This document shows positions 6,246-11,327 of a stretch of DNA of 11,327 nt, piece after piece (the first letter of the stretch is position 1; each line of letters starts with the position of its first letter). Source of the DNA: CAYFNF01 sp964344485. Its GTDB lineage: Bacteria > Patescibacteriota > Patescibacteriia > UBA9570 > XYC2-FULL-38-9. The stretch is taken from NCBI GenBank assembly GCA_964344485.1, contig CAYFNF010000010.1, positions 1 to 11,327 on the forward strand. Reading direction: 5' to 3'. A model generated the notes under the pieces. It was not told the DNA's origin, searched no databases, and saw only the letters and a program-made list of their open reading frames with translations. The position numbers were made by a program, and so were the translations under genes.

Positions 6246-6314
6246 CAATACCACCGCTGGTTCAAGTCTTTTGGACTTGAACCCAGATCTGAATGTCACC
6301 CGCCCACGGGTGAC
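6246..6314 (+). repeat. Two-hairpin intergenic repeat, copy 2
   Basis: Hairpin A is stronger here: GGTTCAAGTC (6259-6268), loop TTTTG, GACTTGAACC (6274-6283), a perfect 10-bp stem. Hairpin B is GTCACCCG (6295-6302), loop CCCA, CGGGTGAC (6307-6314), identical to copy 1. The CCGCTGG lead-in is shared, but the bases between the hairpins differ from copy 1. Conservation is therefore concentrated in the stems. Confidence 0.7.
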
Positions 6315-6423
6315 TACTTCCAACCTGTTATTCGAAGAAACTTACACGATTTAATCTCTAGTTAATATCAACTCCTTATCCTTTGTTTTTGTGTTTTGTT
6401 TTTTATTTTCTAACCACCAATTT

Positions 6424-7017
6424 ATGGAACGGTCAAACTACGACCCCGATGCCGAAAATCAAAACCAAACTGAAAACCAACTCTCTTTTGCCGCCAAAAC
6501 AGCCGTCGAGAACGTCGTTGCCAGCATGTTGGAGGATGCTCGTTACAAGCTGGTCGATGAAAAAACCGCTTCTTTTGAAGCTTGCCGAGCAGCCATTTCC
6601 GATGCCTATGTGGACGAGACCGCCATCATTGACCTGTCCATGGAAGAGGAAATCGGGCTGATCGAACAGTTTGCCGATGAGTTTGGGTTCGTCATCGGCG
6701 ACGTGACCCCGAACAACCTTCGGGACCGGATAGATGGGATCGCTATCTGGATAGTGCGTTATCTGGCAGAGCGGCAGGTCATGGAGGCCATCCAGGCGCT
6801 GGAAGAGTTTATGGAAGCCCATGAGCTGGAATTTTCCCACATCGTTTCTGACAATAACCACGGCAGGGCGCGGCACTATGCCGAACGAGGTGAAGGAGCA
6901 CATGGATTTACGAATGCCGGAACCTGGAAGGGGAAGAAATCCACATTGATGTCTGGGAATACAACCACCAAGGCCTGGAAATCACTTTTGAGAAATATGT
7001 TGACCCCGCAGACGTGA
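6424..7017 (+). CDS. Acidic protein of unknown family, probably frameshifted near its end
   Basis: The frame from the ATG at 6424 gives 197 residues. The first 140 or so look genuine: glutamine/asparagine-rich start, then acidic helices (AAKTAVENVVASMLEDARY, SMEEEIGLIEQFADEFGF, RQVMEAIQALEEFMEAHELEF). From about 6850 the translation turns basic and low-complexity, while another frame carries a convincing acidic continuation to 7049 (see the entry at 6894-7049). The ATG at 6424 has a T-rich AACC leader (6412-6415) 8 nt upstream and no Shine-Dalgarno site; an in-frame ATG at 6391 is less likely. It lies 44 to 76 bp before the FtsK-like gene and may work with it. I do not recognise the family. 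Confidence 0.65.
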   Translation: MERSNYDPDAENQNQTENQLSFAAKTAVENVVASMLEDARYKLVDEKTASFEACRAAISDAYVDETAIIDLSMEEEIGLIEQFADEFGFVIGDVTPNNLRDRIDGIAIWIVRYLAERQVMEAIQALEEFMEAHELEFSHIVSDNNHGRARHYAERGEGAHGFTNAGTWKGKKSTLMSGNTTTKAWKSLLRNMLTPQT

Positions 7018-7049
7018 CAGAAGCGGAGAAGTATTTCGACGCGACATAG
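6894..7049 (+). other. Out-of-frame 3' coding segment (likely frameshifted end of the acidic protein)
   Basis: This frame is open from just after a TGA at 6891-6893 to TAG at 7047-7049 and reads CRNLEGEEIHIDVWEY, then NHQGLEITFEKYVDPADV, then TEAEKYFDAT. It has the acidic, aromatic composition of the protein encoded just upstream and contains no ATG. A -1 shift, or a single-base indel, between 6894 and about 6935 would join it to the 6424 frame and give a protein of about 208 residues. A third frame also offers a short start at 6878 (MPNEVKEHMDLRMPEP, to a stop at 6949). Sequencing error, decay or programmed frameshifting all fit. I see no classical slippery heptamer. Confidence 0.6.
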
Positions 7050-7093
7050 CCCCCTGCCTCACACTCCTTATTATTATTTTTTCACCTTCATCC

Positions 7094-8161
7094 ATGACCC
7101 CCTTGAAACAAGACGCCACCGCCAAAAACAAATCCAACATCACATCAAAACGACTGGCCGAAGCAGCCAAGATCATTGAAGCCGTTGCCAAGGACCACAA
7201 CGTATGCGGCCAAGTCCTGGCAGCACATGCTGGACCGGTCATCACCACGTATGCATTTGAAACAGAGAATGGAACACCAGCCACCCGCGTCAAAGCCCTG
7301 GAGCACTGGTGGGCCAAGACCCTGTCCGTCCCCTTTGTGCAAGTTTCTCTGAAGCCTGATCGGGAAAATCAATTCTTCCTGGAAGTTCCCAACCGATCCC
7401 GCCGGAAAGTCCAATTGGCCGACTTGGTGGAACACCCTGATTTCCAAAAGGCCGGAACGGGAGCTATGACCTTTGGCGTGGATGCCGAGGGGAAACCGAT
7501 CATTATCCGCTTGCACAATCTGCCACACCTGCTAGTGGCCGGGAACCACGCACCGGAAAAAGCGCGGTTGATCCATAGCCTCTTTTCCTCATTGTTGGAA
7601 TCATCCTCAGAATCAGTTCGAACCTTGATGATAGATCCGAAAATGTCTGATTTCTACGCCTACAAAGACCATCCTAACCTGCTGGCCCCCGTTATTGCCG
7701 ATGTGGAAAAAGCGGTGATGTGGCTTCAGTGGATGGAAGCGGAAGTGGAAGAACGGCTCCAACATCAGACGATTCGGAAGACTCAGGGACAGATCGAAGT
7801 GAAAGAAAAAGAGAATGTGCTTTTTGGGCCACCTGCTCTGTTGGTCATCATCAACGAGCTGGCGGATTTGATGGTGGAGGCCGGAGCCGTGGTCACCACG
7901 GCCATCAACCGCATTGTAAATAACGGCGGGGCCGTTGGGGTCCATCTCATCGTAGCCACCCAATGCCCTTCTGAAACCTTAATTCCAAAGGCCTTAGGCG
8001 GTGACGGCGTGGCGCGATGCGCTTTTCAAGTGGCCTCCAGATCAGAATCGATAGCGATTCTTGGATCAGACGGAGCAGAGAAGTTGCTTGGAGTCGGAGA
8101 CGGACTGCTGCGGCTGGCAGGCAAAGAGTATATCAAGAGGGTCTATACTCCGACGCCTTAA
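7094..8161 (+). CDS. FtsK/SpoIIIE-like protein with degenerate Walker motifs
   Basis: This 355-residue protein aligns by eye with the soluble motor region of FtsK: GPVITTYAFE (47-56), LPHLLVAG (143-150), ALLVIINELADLM (248-260), VGVHLIVATQ (281-290) and LLGVGDGLLR (331-340). FtsK motors pump double-stranded DNA using ATP. Here Walker A reads GNHAPEKA at 150-157, with the second glycine and the final Ser/Thr replaced. The Walker B aspartate is Asn254, and the usual arginine after ATQ is Cys291. ATP hydrolysis is therefore doubtful. There is no membrane region and no C-terminal gamma DNA-reading domain. The start has a CACC leader (7083-7086) 7 nt upstream. It may act as a structural or inhibitory partner of an FtsK or coupling-protein hexamer; that role is inference. 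Confidence 0.85.
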   Translation: MTPLKQDATAKNKSNITSKRLAEAAKIIEAVAKDHNVCGQVLAAHAGPVITTYAFETENGTPATRVKALEHWWAKTLSVPFVQVSLKPDRENQFFLEVPNRSRRKVQLADLVEHPDFQKAGTGAMTFGVDAEGKPIIIRLHNLPHLLVAGNHAPEKARLIHSLFSSLLESSSESVRTLMIDPKMSDFYAYKDHPNLLAPVIADVEKAVMWLQWMEAEVEERLQHQTIRKTQGQIEVKEKENVLFGPPALLVIINELADLMVEAGAVVTTAINRIVNNGGAVGVHLIVATQCPSETLIPKALGGDGVARCAFQVASRSESIAILGSDGAEKLLGVGDGLLRLAGKEYIKRVYTPTP

Positions 8162-8179
8162 AAATATGTGTATTATGCG

Positions 8180-8231
8180 CCATAGCTTTTGTTCAATCTT
8201 CGGTCTGTGATCCATCTGAGACAGGCTATGG
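8180..8231. promoter_or_regulatory. Long inverted repeat after the FtsK-like gene
   Basis: CCATAGC (8180-8186) and GCTATGG (8225-8231) are perfect 7-bp arms with a 38-nt loop. It starts 19 nt after the FtsK-like stop codon. There is no T-tract, so it is not a clear terminator. It lies just upstream of the -10 box at 8246. Confidence 0.3.
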
Positions 8232-8245
8232 AGTATTATACAATT

Positions 8246-8278
8246 TATAATGTTAAAAGCGGCGGTGTATATACACCG
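8246..8278 (+). promoter_or_regulatory. -10 box followed by a 16-bp perfect palindrome
   Basis: A perfect TATAAT (8246-8251) precedes the palindrome CGGTGTATATACACCG (8263-8278), which would cover about +5 to +20 of the transcript. No good -35 box is found at the right distance, so an activator may be needed or the match may be chance. A repressor dimer at the palindrome would block escape. The downstream gene is the ankyrin-repeat gene, about 120 bp further on. Confidence 0.5.
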
Positions 8279-8396
8279 GATCGGATACAGGAATAAATCC
8301 GTCGCGTATAAAAGAAAATGAAGACGGCCTCCCCACCGAGCATATTCGAAGAAACCACCCAGGCGTCTCATCCAATATTTTTTAACCCAACATCAA

Positions 8397-8873
8397 ATGG
8401 AAAACAATAAACAGCCACATGAAGAAATGGCTTCCGCAGAACAAGCATCTGCACAGATGCACCAAGCCGTCATCCAGGGACATTACAAGCAGGTTGCAGA
8501 GCTGTTAAACAACGGGGTTGACCCCAATGCACCCAATAATAATCAAGCCACTCCGCTTCACCAGACAGCGGAACACCAGGGAACCGACATGGCACTGCTG
8601 CTTCTGGCATTCGGCGCTGATCCGAACGCCAAAGATCAGTTTGGAAACACCCCCCTGCACTGGGCGGTGTTCTGGGAGAATATCCTGGTTGTGAAATGCC
8701 TGATTGCTTGGGGGGCAGACCCTACGGCAAGGGGAGAGGATTGGCTTACTCCACTGCATTGGGCGCTGTACAGAAAGAACAAATATCTGGAAAAGCTCCT
8801 GATTGAAAAAGGAGCTGATATTACAGCGGAAGACCGAGACGGATTGACTCCTTTGGACTGGACGGGACCATGA
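8397..8873 (+). CDS. Small ankyrin-repeat protein
   Basis: This 158-residue protein consists almost entirely of ankyrin repeats, which mediate protein-protein contacts. A degenerate first repeat (about 18-47, AVIQGHYKQVAELLNNGVDPN) is followed by full repeats at 50-79 (ATPLHQTAEH), 83-112 (NTPLHWAVFWEN) and 116-145 (LTPLHWALYRKN). It stops inside a fifth repeat (DGLTPLDWTGP). There is no signal peptide, membrane segment or enzymatic domain, so it probably acts in the cytoplasm on a partner I cannot identify. The ATG has the T-rich AACC leader (8384-8387) 9 nt upstream and no Shine-Dalgarno site. The abrupt end within a repeat may be natural or a truncation. A hairpin terminator lies 28 nt after the stop. 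Confidence 0.88.
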   Translation: MENNKQPHEEMASAEQASAQMHQAVIQGHYKQVAELLNNGVDPNAPNNNQATPLHQTAEHQGTDMALLLLAFGADPNAKDQFGNTPLHWAVFWENILVVKCLIAWGADPTARGEDWLTPLHWALYRKNKYLEKLLIEKGADITAEDRDGLTPLDWTGP

Positions 8874-8900
8874 TTTCTGGAGGTTCATGCTTATCTGAGA

Positions 8901-8920
8901 GTCACCCACCCATGGGTGAC
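8901..8920. terminator. Bidirectional hairpin between convergent genes (copy 3 of hairpin B)
   Basis: GTCACCCA (8901-8908), loop CCCA, TGGGTGAC (8913-8920) lies between the ankyrin gene and the convergent gene ending at 8930. Weak T-rich flanks follow on the plus side (CTCATTTTAT). It is the same hairpin as at 6096-6115 and 6295-6314, but one pair is A-T instead of G-C, a compensatory change that keeps the stem. The preceding TTATCTGAGA also matches copy 1 (TTATATGAGA). Hairpin A is absent here. Confidence 0.6.
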
Positions 8921-8929
8921 CTCATTTTA

Positions 8930-9913
8930 TCATCCCCCACCCGCATCCGCATACATAACTCCCAAATCCCTGTACTTCTCCCCGCAAAGAGGGTCAACCG
9001 CAGACACATGCCCATAAAGCCAATCGACAAAAGGCGTCAGCCCAGAATTATCCGCAATCACCTCTTTGGGGCAGACATCACCGAGCTTTTCATAATGCTC
9101 CTGCACGATCCCCTCTCCCAGATATACCAGCAAAACCTTTGAGACACCGAAAGTCTTCCTGTCAACCGTAGTAAGCGACATCATGCCGTGCAAAACCACC
9201 GGCTTGTTCGCCCCCAGAGAGGTTCGTTCCAGAATCACTGTTGAGAGTTCGGTATTGTTGCGTTCTTCAAAGAAAAAATGGAGCGTGTTCATGCCATGTT
9301 TCATAGCGAACATCGAACCATAATATTCAAAGAAGAGAGGATTACCGAGCGGCCCCTTTGTTTGAAGGACAGCCTGTGCCGGTCTTTCCTGGTCAGTGGG
9401 CATGTTGTTCAGAGTCTTCCCGATACTGACCAGTCCTCTTGTGAGCATACCGTTGTGAGCTAGAGAAGGATGGTAGAAAAAATAGTAGCCGGAATACTGG
9501 CCGAGAAGTTCCGCATTGGATCTGGTCGATATGGGAGTCAGCGTCCTCAACTGGCATTTTCCAGCTGGCTGTGTCGGGGTAGGTACCGGTTGCAGGCAGG
9601 AGTCTTTCGTGTCTGGAGTAATGCCGTATTTATGGCATAGGGCATTTGCGAATTGTTCTATCCCTCCCTGAGATAGGCTGATCTGTAGTCGGTGTTCGAT
9701 GGTATCAAGGATAGCATCGTTTTCCTTGTTCTCATTCGGGACACTGCCTTTAACCCACTTCCTAACCCTGCCAATGTCTCTTTTCTTCGACTCTCCTCTA
9801 AGTATCCGCTGGAAACCGAAAGCCCTCCCTTTCTCATCACAAATCGCCTTTCTCCGGAACAGACAATCCAGAAAAGCCAATTTTTGATGAAGATCCTGAA
9901 TGTTCCCGCTCAT
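8930..9913 (-). CDS. Unrecognised protein, possibly a DNA-binding regulator
   Basis: This 327-residue protein belongs to no family I recognise. The first 60 residues are basic and helical (LFRRKAICDEKGRAFGFQRI, then KKRDIGRVRKWVKGSV) and could hold a helix-turn-helix or similar DNA-binding unit. A glutamine/proline/threonine linker follows near 105-122. The larger C-terminal part (about 125-327) is a mixed alpha/beta domain with aromatic segments such as YSGYYFFYHPSLAHNG, GNPLFFEYYGSM and a GVSKVLLVYLGEG strand, perhaps a ligand-sensing domain. There is no signal peptide or membrane helix. The ATG at 9913 has a weak GGGA site about 9 nt upstream. A strong palindrome within its promoter spacer suggests autorepression. 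It is divergent from the LuxR-type gene. Confidence 0.6.
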   Translation of the reverse strand: MSGNIQDLHQKLAFLDCLFRRKAICDEKGRAFGFQRILRGESKKRDIGRVRKWVKGSVPNENKENDAILDTIEHRLQISLSQGGIEQFANALCHKYGITPDTKDSCLQPVPTPTQPAGKCQLRTLTPISTRSNAELLGQYSGYYFFYHPSLAHNGMLTRGLVSIGKTLNNMPTDQERPAQAVLQTKGPLGNPLFFEYYGSMFAMKHGMNTLHFFFEERNNTELSTVILERTSLGANKPVVLHGMMSLTTVDRKTFGVSKVLLVYLGEGIVQEHYEKLGDVCPKEVIADNSGLTPFVDWLYGHVSAVDPLCGEKYRDLGVMYADAGGG

Positions 9914-9944
9914 ACCGATGATCCCTGAAGGCTAGACATAAAAA

Positions 9945-9973
9945 AATAGAATTCCGTGGAATTCCACGGCCAA
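9945..9973 (-). promoter_or_regulatory. Promoter with a perfect 16-bp palindrome filling the spacer
   Basis: On the minus strand TTGGCC (9973-9968) and TCTATT (9950-9945) are separated by 17 nt, each matching the consensus at four of six positions. The palindrome CCGTGGAATTCCACGG (9954-9969) occupies nearly the whole spacer, a classic repressor position. Transcription would start about 26 nt before the ATG at 9913. Confidence 0.55.
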
Positions 9974-10229
9974 GGCACAGTATTCCACAGAAAGAAAAAG
10001 AATGATAGAGAATTCATAAAAATGTATGCACTAACAATAAGTTACACTTGTGCTGCGATGGTGGTTCGCTATTCTGGGACGGAAACTGATTCACGTGGTA
10101 GGAGGTTGCTCAACATGGAATTGGCATCTGATGTTTTCCACAGAGCGACCATTCTGACCAACATAAAAGCAGGAGCACATAACTGTACAATCCTCACCAG
10201 ATATTCACGAACCCAATGGAGTTGTCATC
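9974..10229. promoter_or_regulatory. Intergenic region upstream of the LuxR-type gene with extra half-sites
   Basis: No convincing gene is present. ATTCCACAG (9982-9990) repeats a half-site of the palindrome at 9954-9969, and TTTCCACAGAG occurs again near 10135. AACAT (about 10111) and ATGTT (about 10130) form a loose 24-bp inverted repeat. A regulator bound at several of these sites could control both divergent genes. GGAG (10218-10221) is the ribosome binding site of the LuxR-type gene. I cannot name a firm rightward promoter. Confidence 0.35.
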
Positions 10230-11255
10230 ATGATGAAAAAAAACAATTTGGATTTCCTGGTAGAACTATCCGACACATCCAGAACCGCACATCCCAACGA
10301 GTTTCAGCATCAGGCCCTGGACCGCCTGAAATCAATCATCGGTTTTGATTCCGCCGTCTGGATGGAGGTTTCCCGTGAAGATTATCTTACGGTTCACCGA
10401 GCAATGGTGTATGAACAGCCGGAATCGCTGTTGGATAGTTTCCTTCCTTACAAAAGAACCGGTGAATCATTTCCCACCATATTTGAGAGCGAGAACCGCA
10501 CTTTCATTGCGTTCAATTTGGTTTCTCAGGACACCTTTCATCGCCAGCCTGCCTACCAGGAGTTTTTTCAACCTTTTGGGATTGAAGATGCTTTGTATTC
10601 AGCCGCAGGAAACCAGAACATTTGCGGCGTCAAAACCTTACTGGCCTTATTCCGTGCTGATCCAAAACATCACTTTCTCGAATCCGAGCGCCGCATGCAG
10701 GAAGCCTTCTTCCCGTTTCTGATGACCAACTGGAAAAACAATCTCCACAGTCAAAGCCCCACCTACCCATCCGGTGGAAATTACATGGCATTCTGCACTC
10801 TCCAAGGGACAATTCTGTACGCAGAAGACGGATTTACCCAGCAGTATCGATACGAGTTCGGGAACATGCCGCAACAACTGGATGAACGAATCCTGGCCCA
10901 TTCTGAGACGATCAAAAAGCATGGATTGCGGAATATTCCATATTTCGGCGACGAGGTCTGCTTTCGGACCCACCCCATAGCGGATGAATTGATCTGTATA
11001 CAGACAAGCCTTCGTCCATTCCGTTTGCTTAGCCCCAAACAACAGGAAGTTGCCTACCTGTACGGGGTAGCGCGGCTGAGCCGTCCGCAGATAGAGCAGG
11101 TGTTAGGACTCAGCGCATCAGCCGCCAAGCGGCATTTAGAGCGCATTCGGGACCGAATAAGGGATCGAATTTGGGAAAGCAGACAAGAGCACAAAGAAAC
11201 CATTTCCAAAGGCGATATCACCCAGGCCATTGAATCAGGAATATTGGATTCGTAA
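10230..11255 (+). CDS. LuxR-type transcriptional regulator
   Basis: This 341-residue protein ends in a GerE/LuxR helix-turn-helix at about residues 266-312: LLSPKQQEVAYLYGVARLS, then IEQVLGLSASAAKRHLERI, where the second helix pair would contact DNA. The N-terminal 260 residues look like a sensory region (DRLKSIIGFDSAVWMEVS near 31-48, GTILYAEDGF near 193-202). No receiver-domain phosphorylation site or transmembrane segment is seen, so it probably senses a small molecule or a partner protein. After the HTH there is an arginine/glutamate-rich helix repeating RIRDRIRDRIWE. The ATG at 10230 is chosen because GGAG lies 8 nt upstream; a second ATG follows at once. An exported-protein gene starts 22 bp after the stop, probably in the same operon. 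Confidence 0.85.
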   Translation: MMKKNNLDFLVELSDTSRTAHPNEFQHQALDRLKSIIGFDSAVWMEVSREDYLTVHRAMVYEQPESLLDSFLPYKRTGESFPTIFESENRTFIAFNLVSQDTFHRQPAYQEFFQPFGIEDALYSAAGNQNICGVKTLLALFRADPKHHFLESERRMQEAFFPFLMTNWKNNLHSQSPTYPSGGNYMAFCTLQGTILYAEDGFTQQYRYEFGNMPQQLDERILAHSETIKKHGLRNIPYFGDEVCFRTHPIADELICIQTSLRPFRLLSPKQQEVAYLYGVARLSRPQIEQVLGLSASAAKRHLERIRDRIRDRIWESRQEHKETISKGDITQAIESGILDS

Positions 11256-11277
11256 CCATAACGGAGGGGAGCACAAA

Positions 11278-11327
11278 ATGCGCATTCTGATTATTGCAGC
11301 CAGCATAATGGCAATTTTTGGCGGGAT
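11278..11327 (+). CDS. 5' end of a probable exported protein (partial)
   Basis: The ATG at 11278 follows a strong Shine-Dalgarno sequence (GGAGGGGAG) and opens a frame that runs off the window. The 16 complete codons visible read MRILIIAASIMAIFGG, a short positively charged start followed by a hydrophobic core, as in a signal peptide or a membrane anchor. It begins 22 bp after the LuxR-type gene and is probably co-transcribed with it. Nothing about its mature part can be said. Confidence 0.6.
   Translation, partial: MRILIIAASIMAIFGG

Noticed and set aside
6259..6283. GGTTCAAGTC...GACTTGAACC resembling a tRNA T-arm
   Set aside because: No acceptor, D-arm or anticodon arm can be placed around it, and it is one of two copies of an intergenic hairpin repeat.
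10111..10134. AACAT...ATGTT as a lux-box-like operator
   Set aside because: Only five bases pair at each end and the spacing is not that of known lux boxes, so it is mentioned only as a loose repeat.
9956..10348. Reading frame of 130 codons upstream of and overlapping the LuxR-type gene
   Set aside because: It starts inside the palindrome at a non-ATG codon, has an unlikely composition, no ribosome binding site, and overlaps a well-supported gene by about 120 bp.
1..11327. CRISPR array, rRNA or tRNA genes
   Set aside because: No regularly spaced repeats of suitable length and no recognisable stable RNA genes were seen on either strand.

Overview
The window looks like part of a mobilizable genetic element in a Gram-negative-type bacterium of roughly 50% GC (estimated by eye), with its junction to a different gene neighbourhood on the right. 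A relaxase, a MobC-like accessory protein, a VirD4/TraG-type coupling protein, a plasmid-type primase, a DUF3768 protein and two ParE/RelE-type toxin-antitoxin (TA) pairs are typical accessory cargo. No mating-pair-formation genes are present, so the element probably borrows a type IV secretion channel, or those genes lie outside the window. The species cannot be named from this sequence.

Layout. Positions 1-50 carry two IS-end-like repeats that run into the 3' end of the first toxin gene. TA pair 1 (23-622) and a TOPRIM primase (690-1817) are on the minus strand. At 1850-1900 two near-consensus sigma70-type promoters sit back to back with overlapping -35 boxes. One drives the primase. The other drives a dense series of inverted repeats (1909-2068, a candidate oriT or structured RNA leader) and then mobC (2116-2571), relaxase (2568-3386), a DUF3768 gene (3497-3850) and the coupling protein (3943-5361). 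A second TA pair (5372-5934, minus) converges on the coupling-protein gene. Next come about 490 bp with two copies of a two-hairpin repeat, an acidic protein whose 3' end appears frameshifted (6424-7049), an FtsK-like protein with eroded Walker motifs (7094-8161), a palindromic operator with a -10 box, and a small ankyrin-repeat protein (8397-8873). A bidirectional hairpin (8901-8920) ends this block. The right end holds an unrecognised minus-strand protein with an operator-in-spacer promoter (8930-9973), a LuxR-type regulator (10230-11255) and the start of an exported protein.

The most unusual signals are these. (1) Eight genes on both strands share a non-Shine-Dalgarno leader: a T-rich run ending in AACC or CACC, placed 7-11 nt before the start codon. 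TA pair 2 and the right-end genes instead have ordinary SD sites. (2) The nested inverted repeats upstream of mobC are far more ordered than chance. (3) The FtsK-like protein and the primase keep their folds but have lost key nucleotide- or zinc-binding residues. (4) A paired-hairpin repeat shows compensatory base changes between copies.

Working picture: the MobC-relaxase relaxosome would act at the structured region and hand the nicked DNA to the coupling protein. The primase would start complementary-strand synthesis, and the TA pairs would stabilise the element. The roles of the DUF3768, FtsK-like, acidic and ankyrin proteins are not known.
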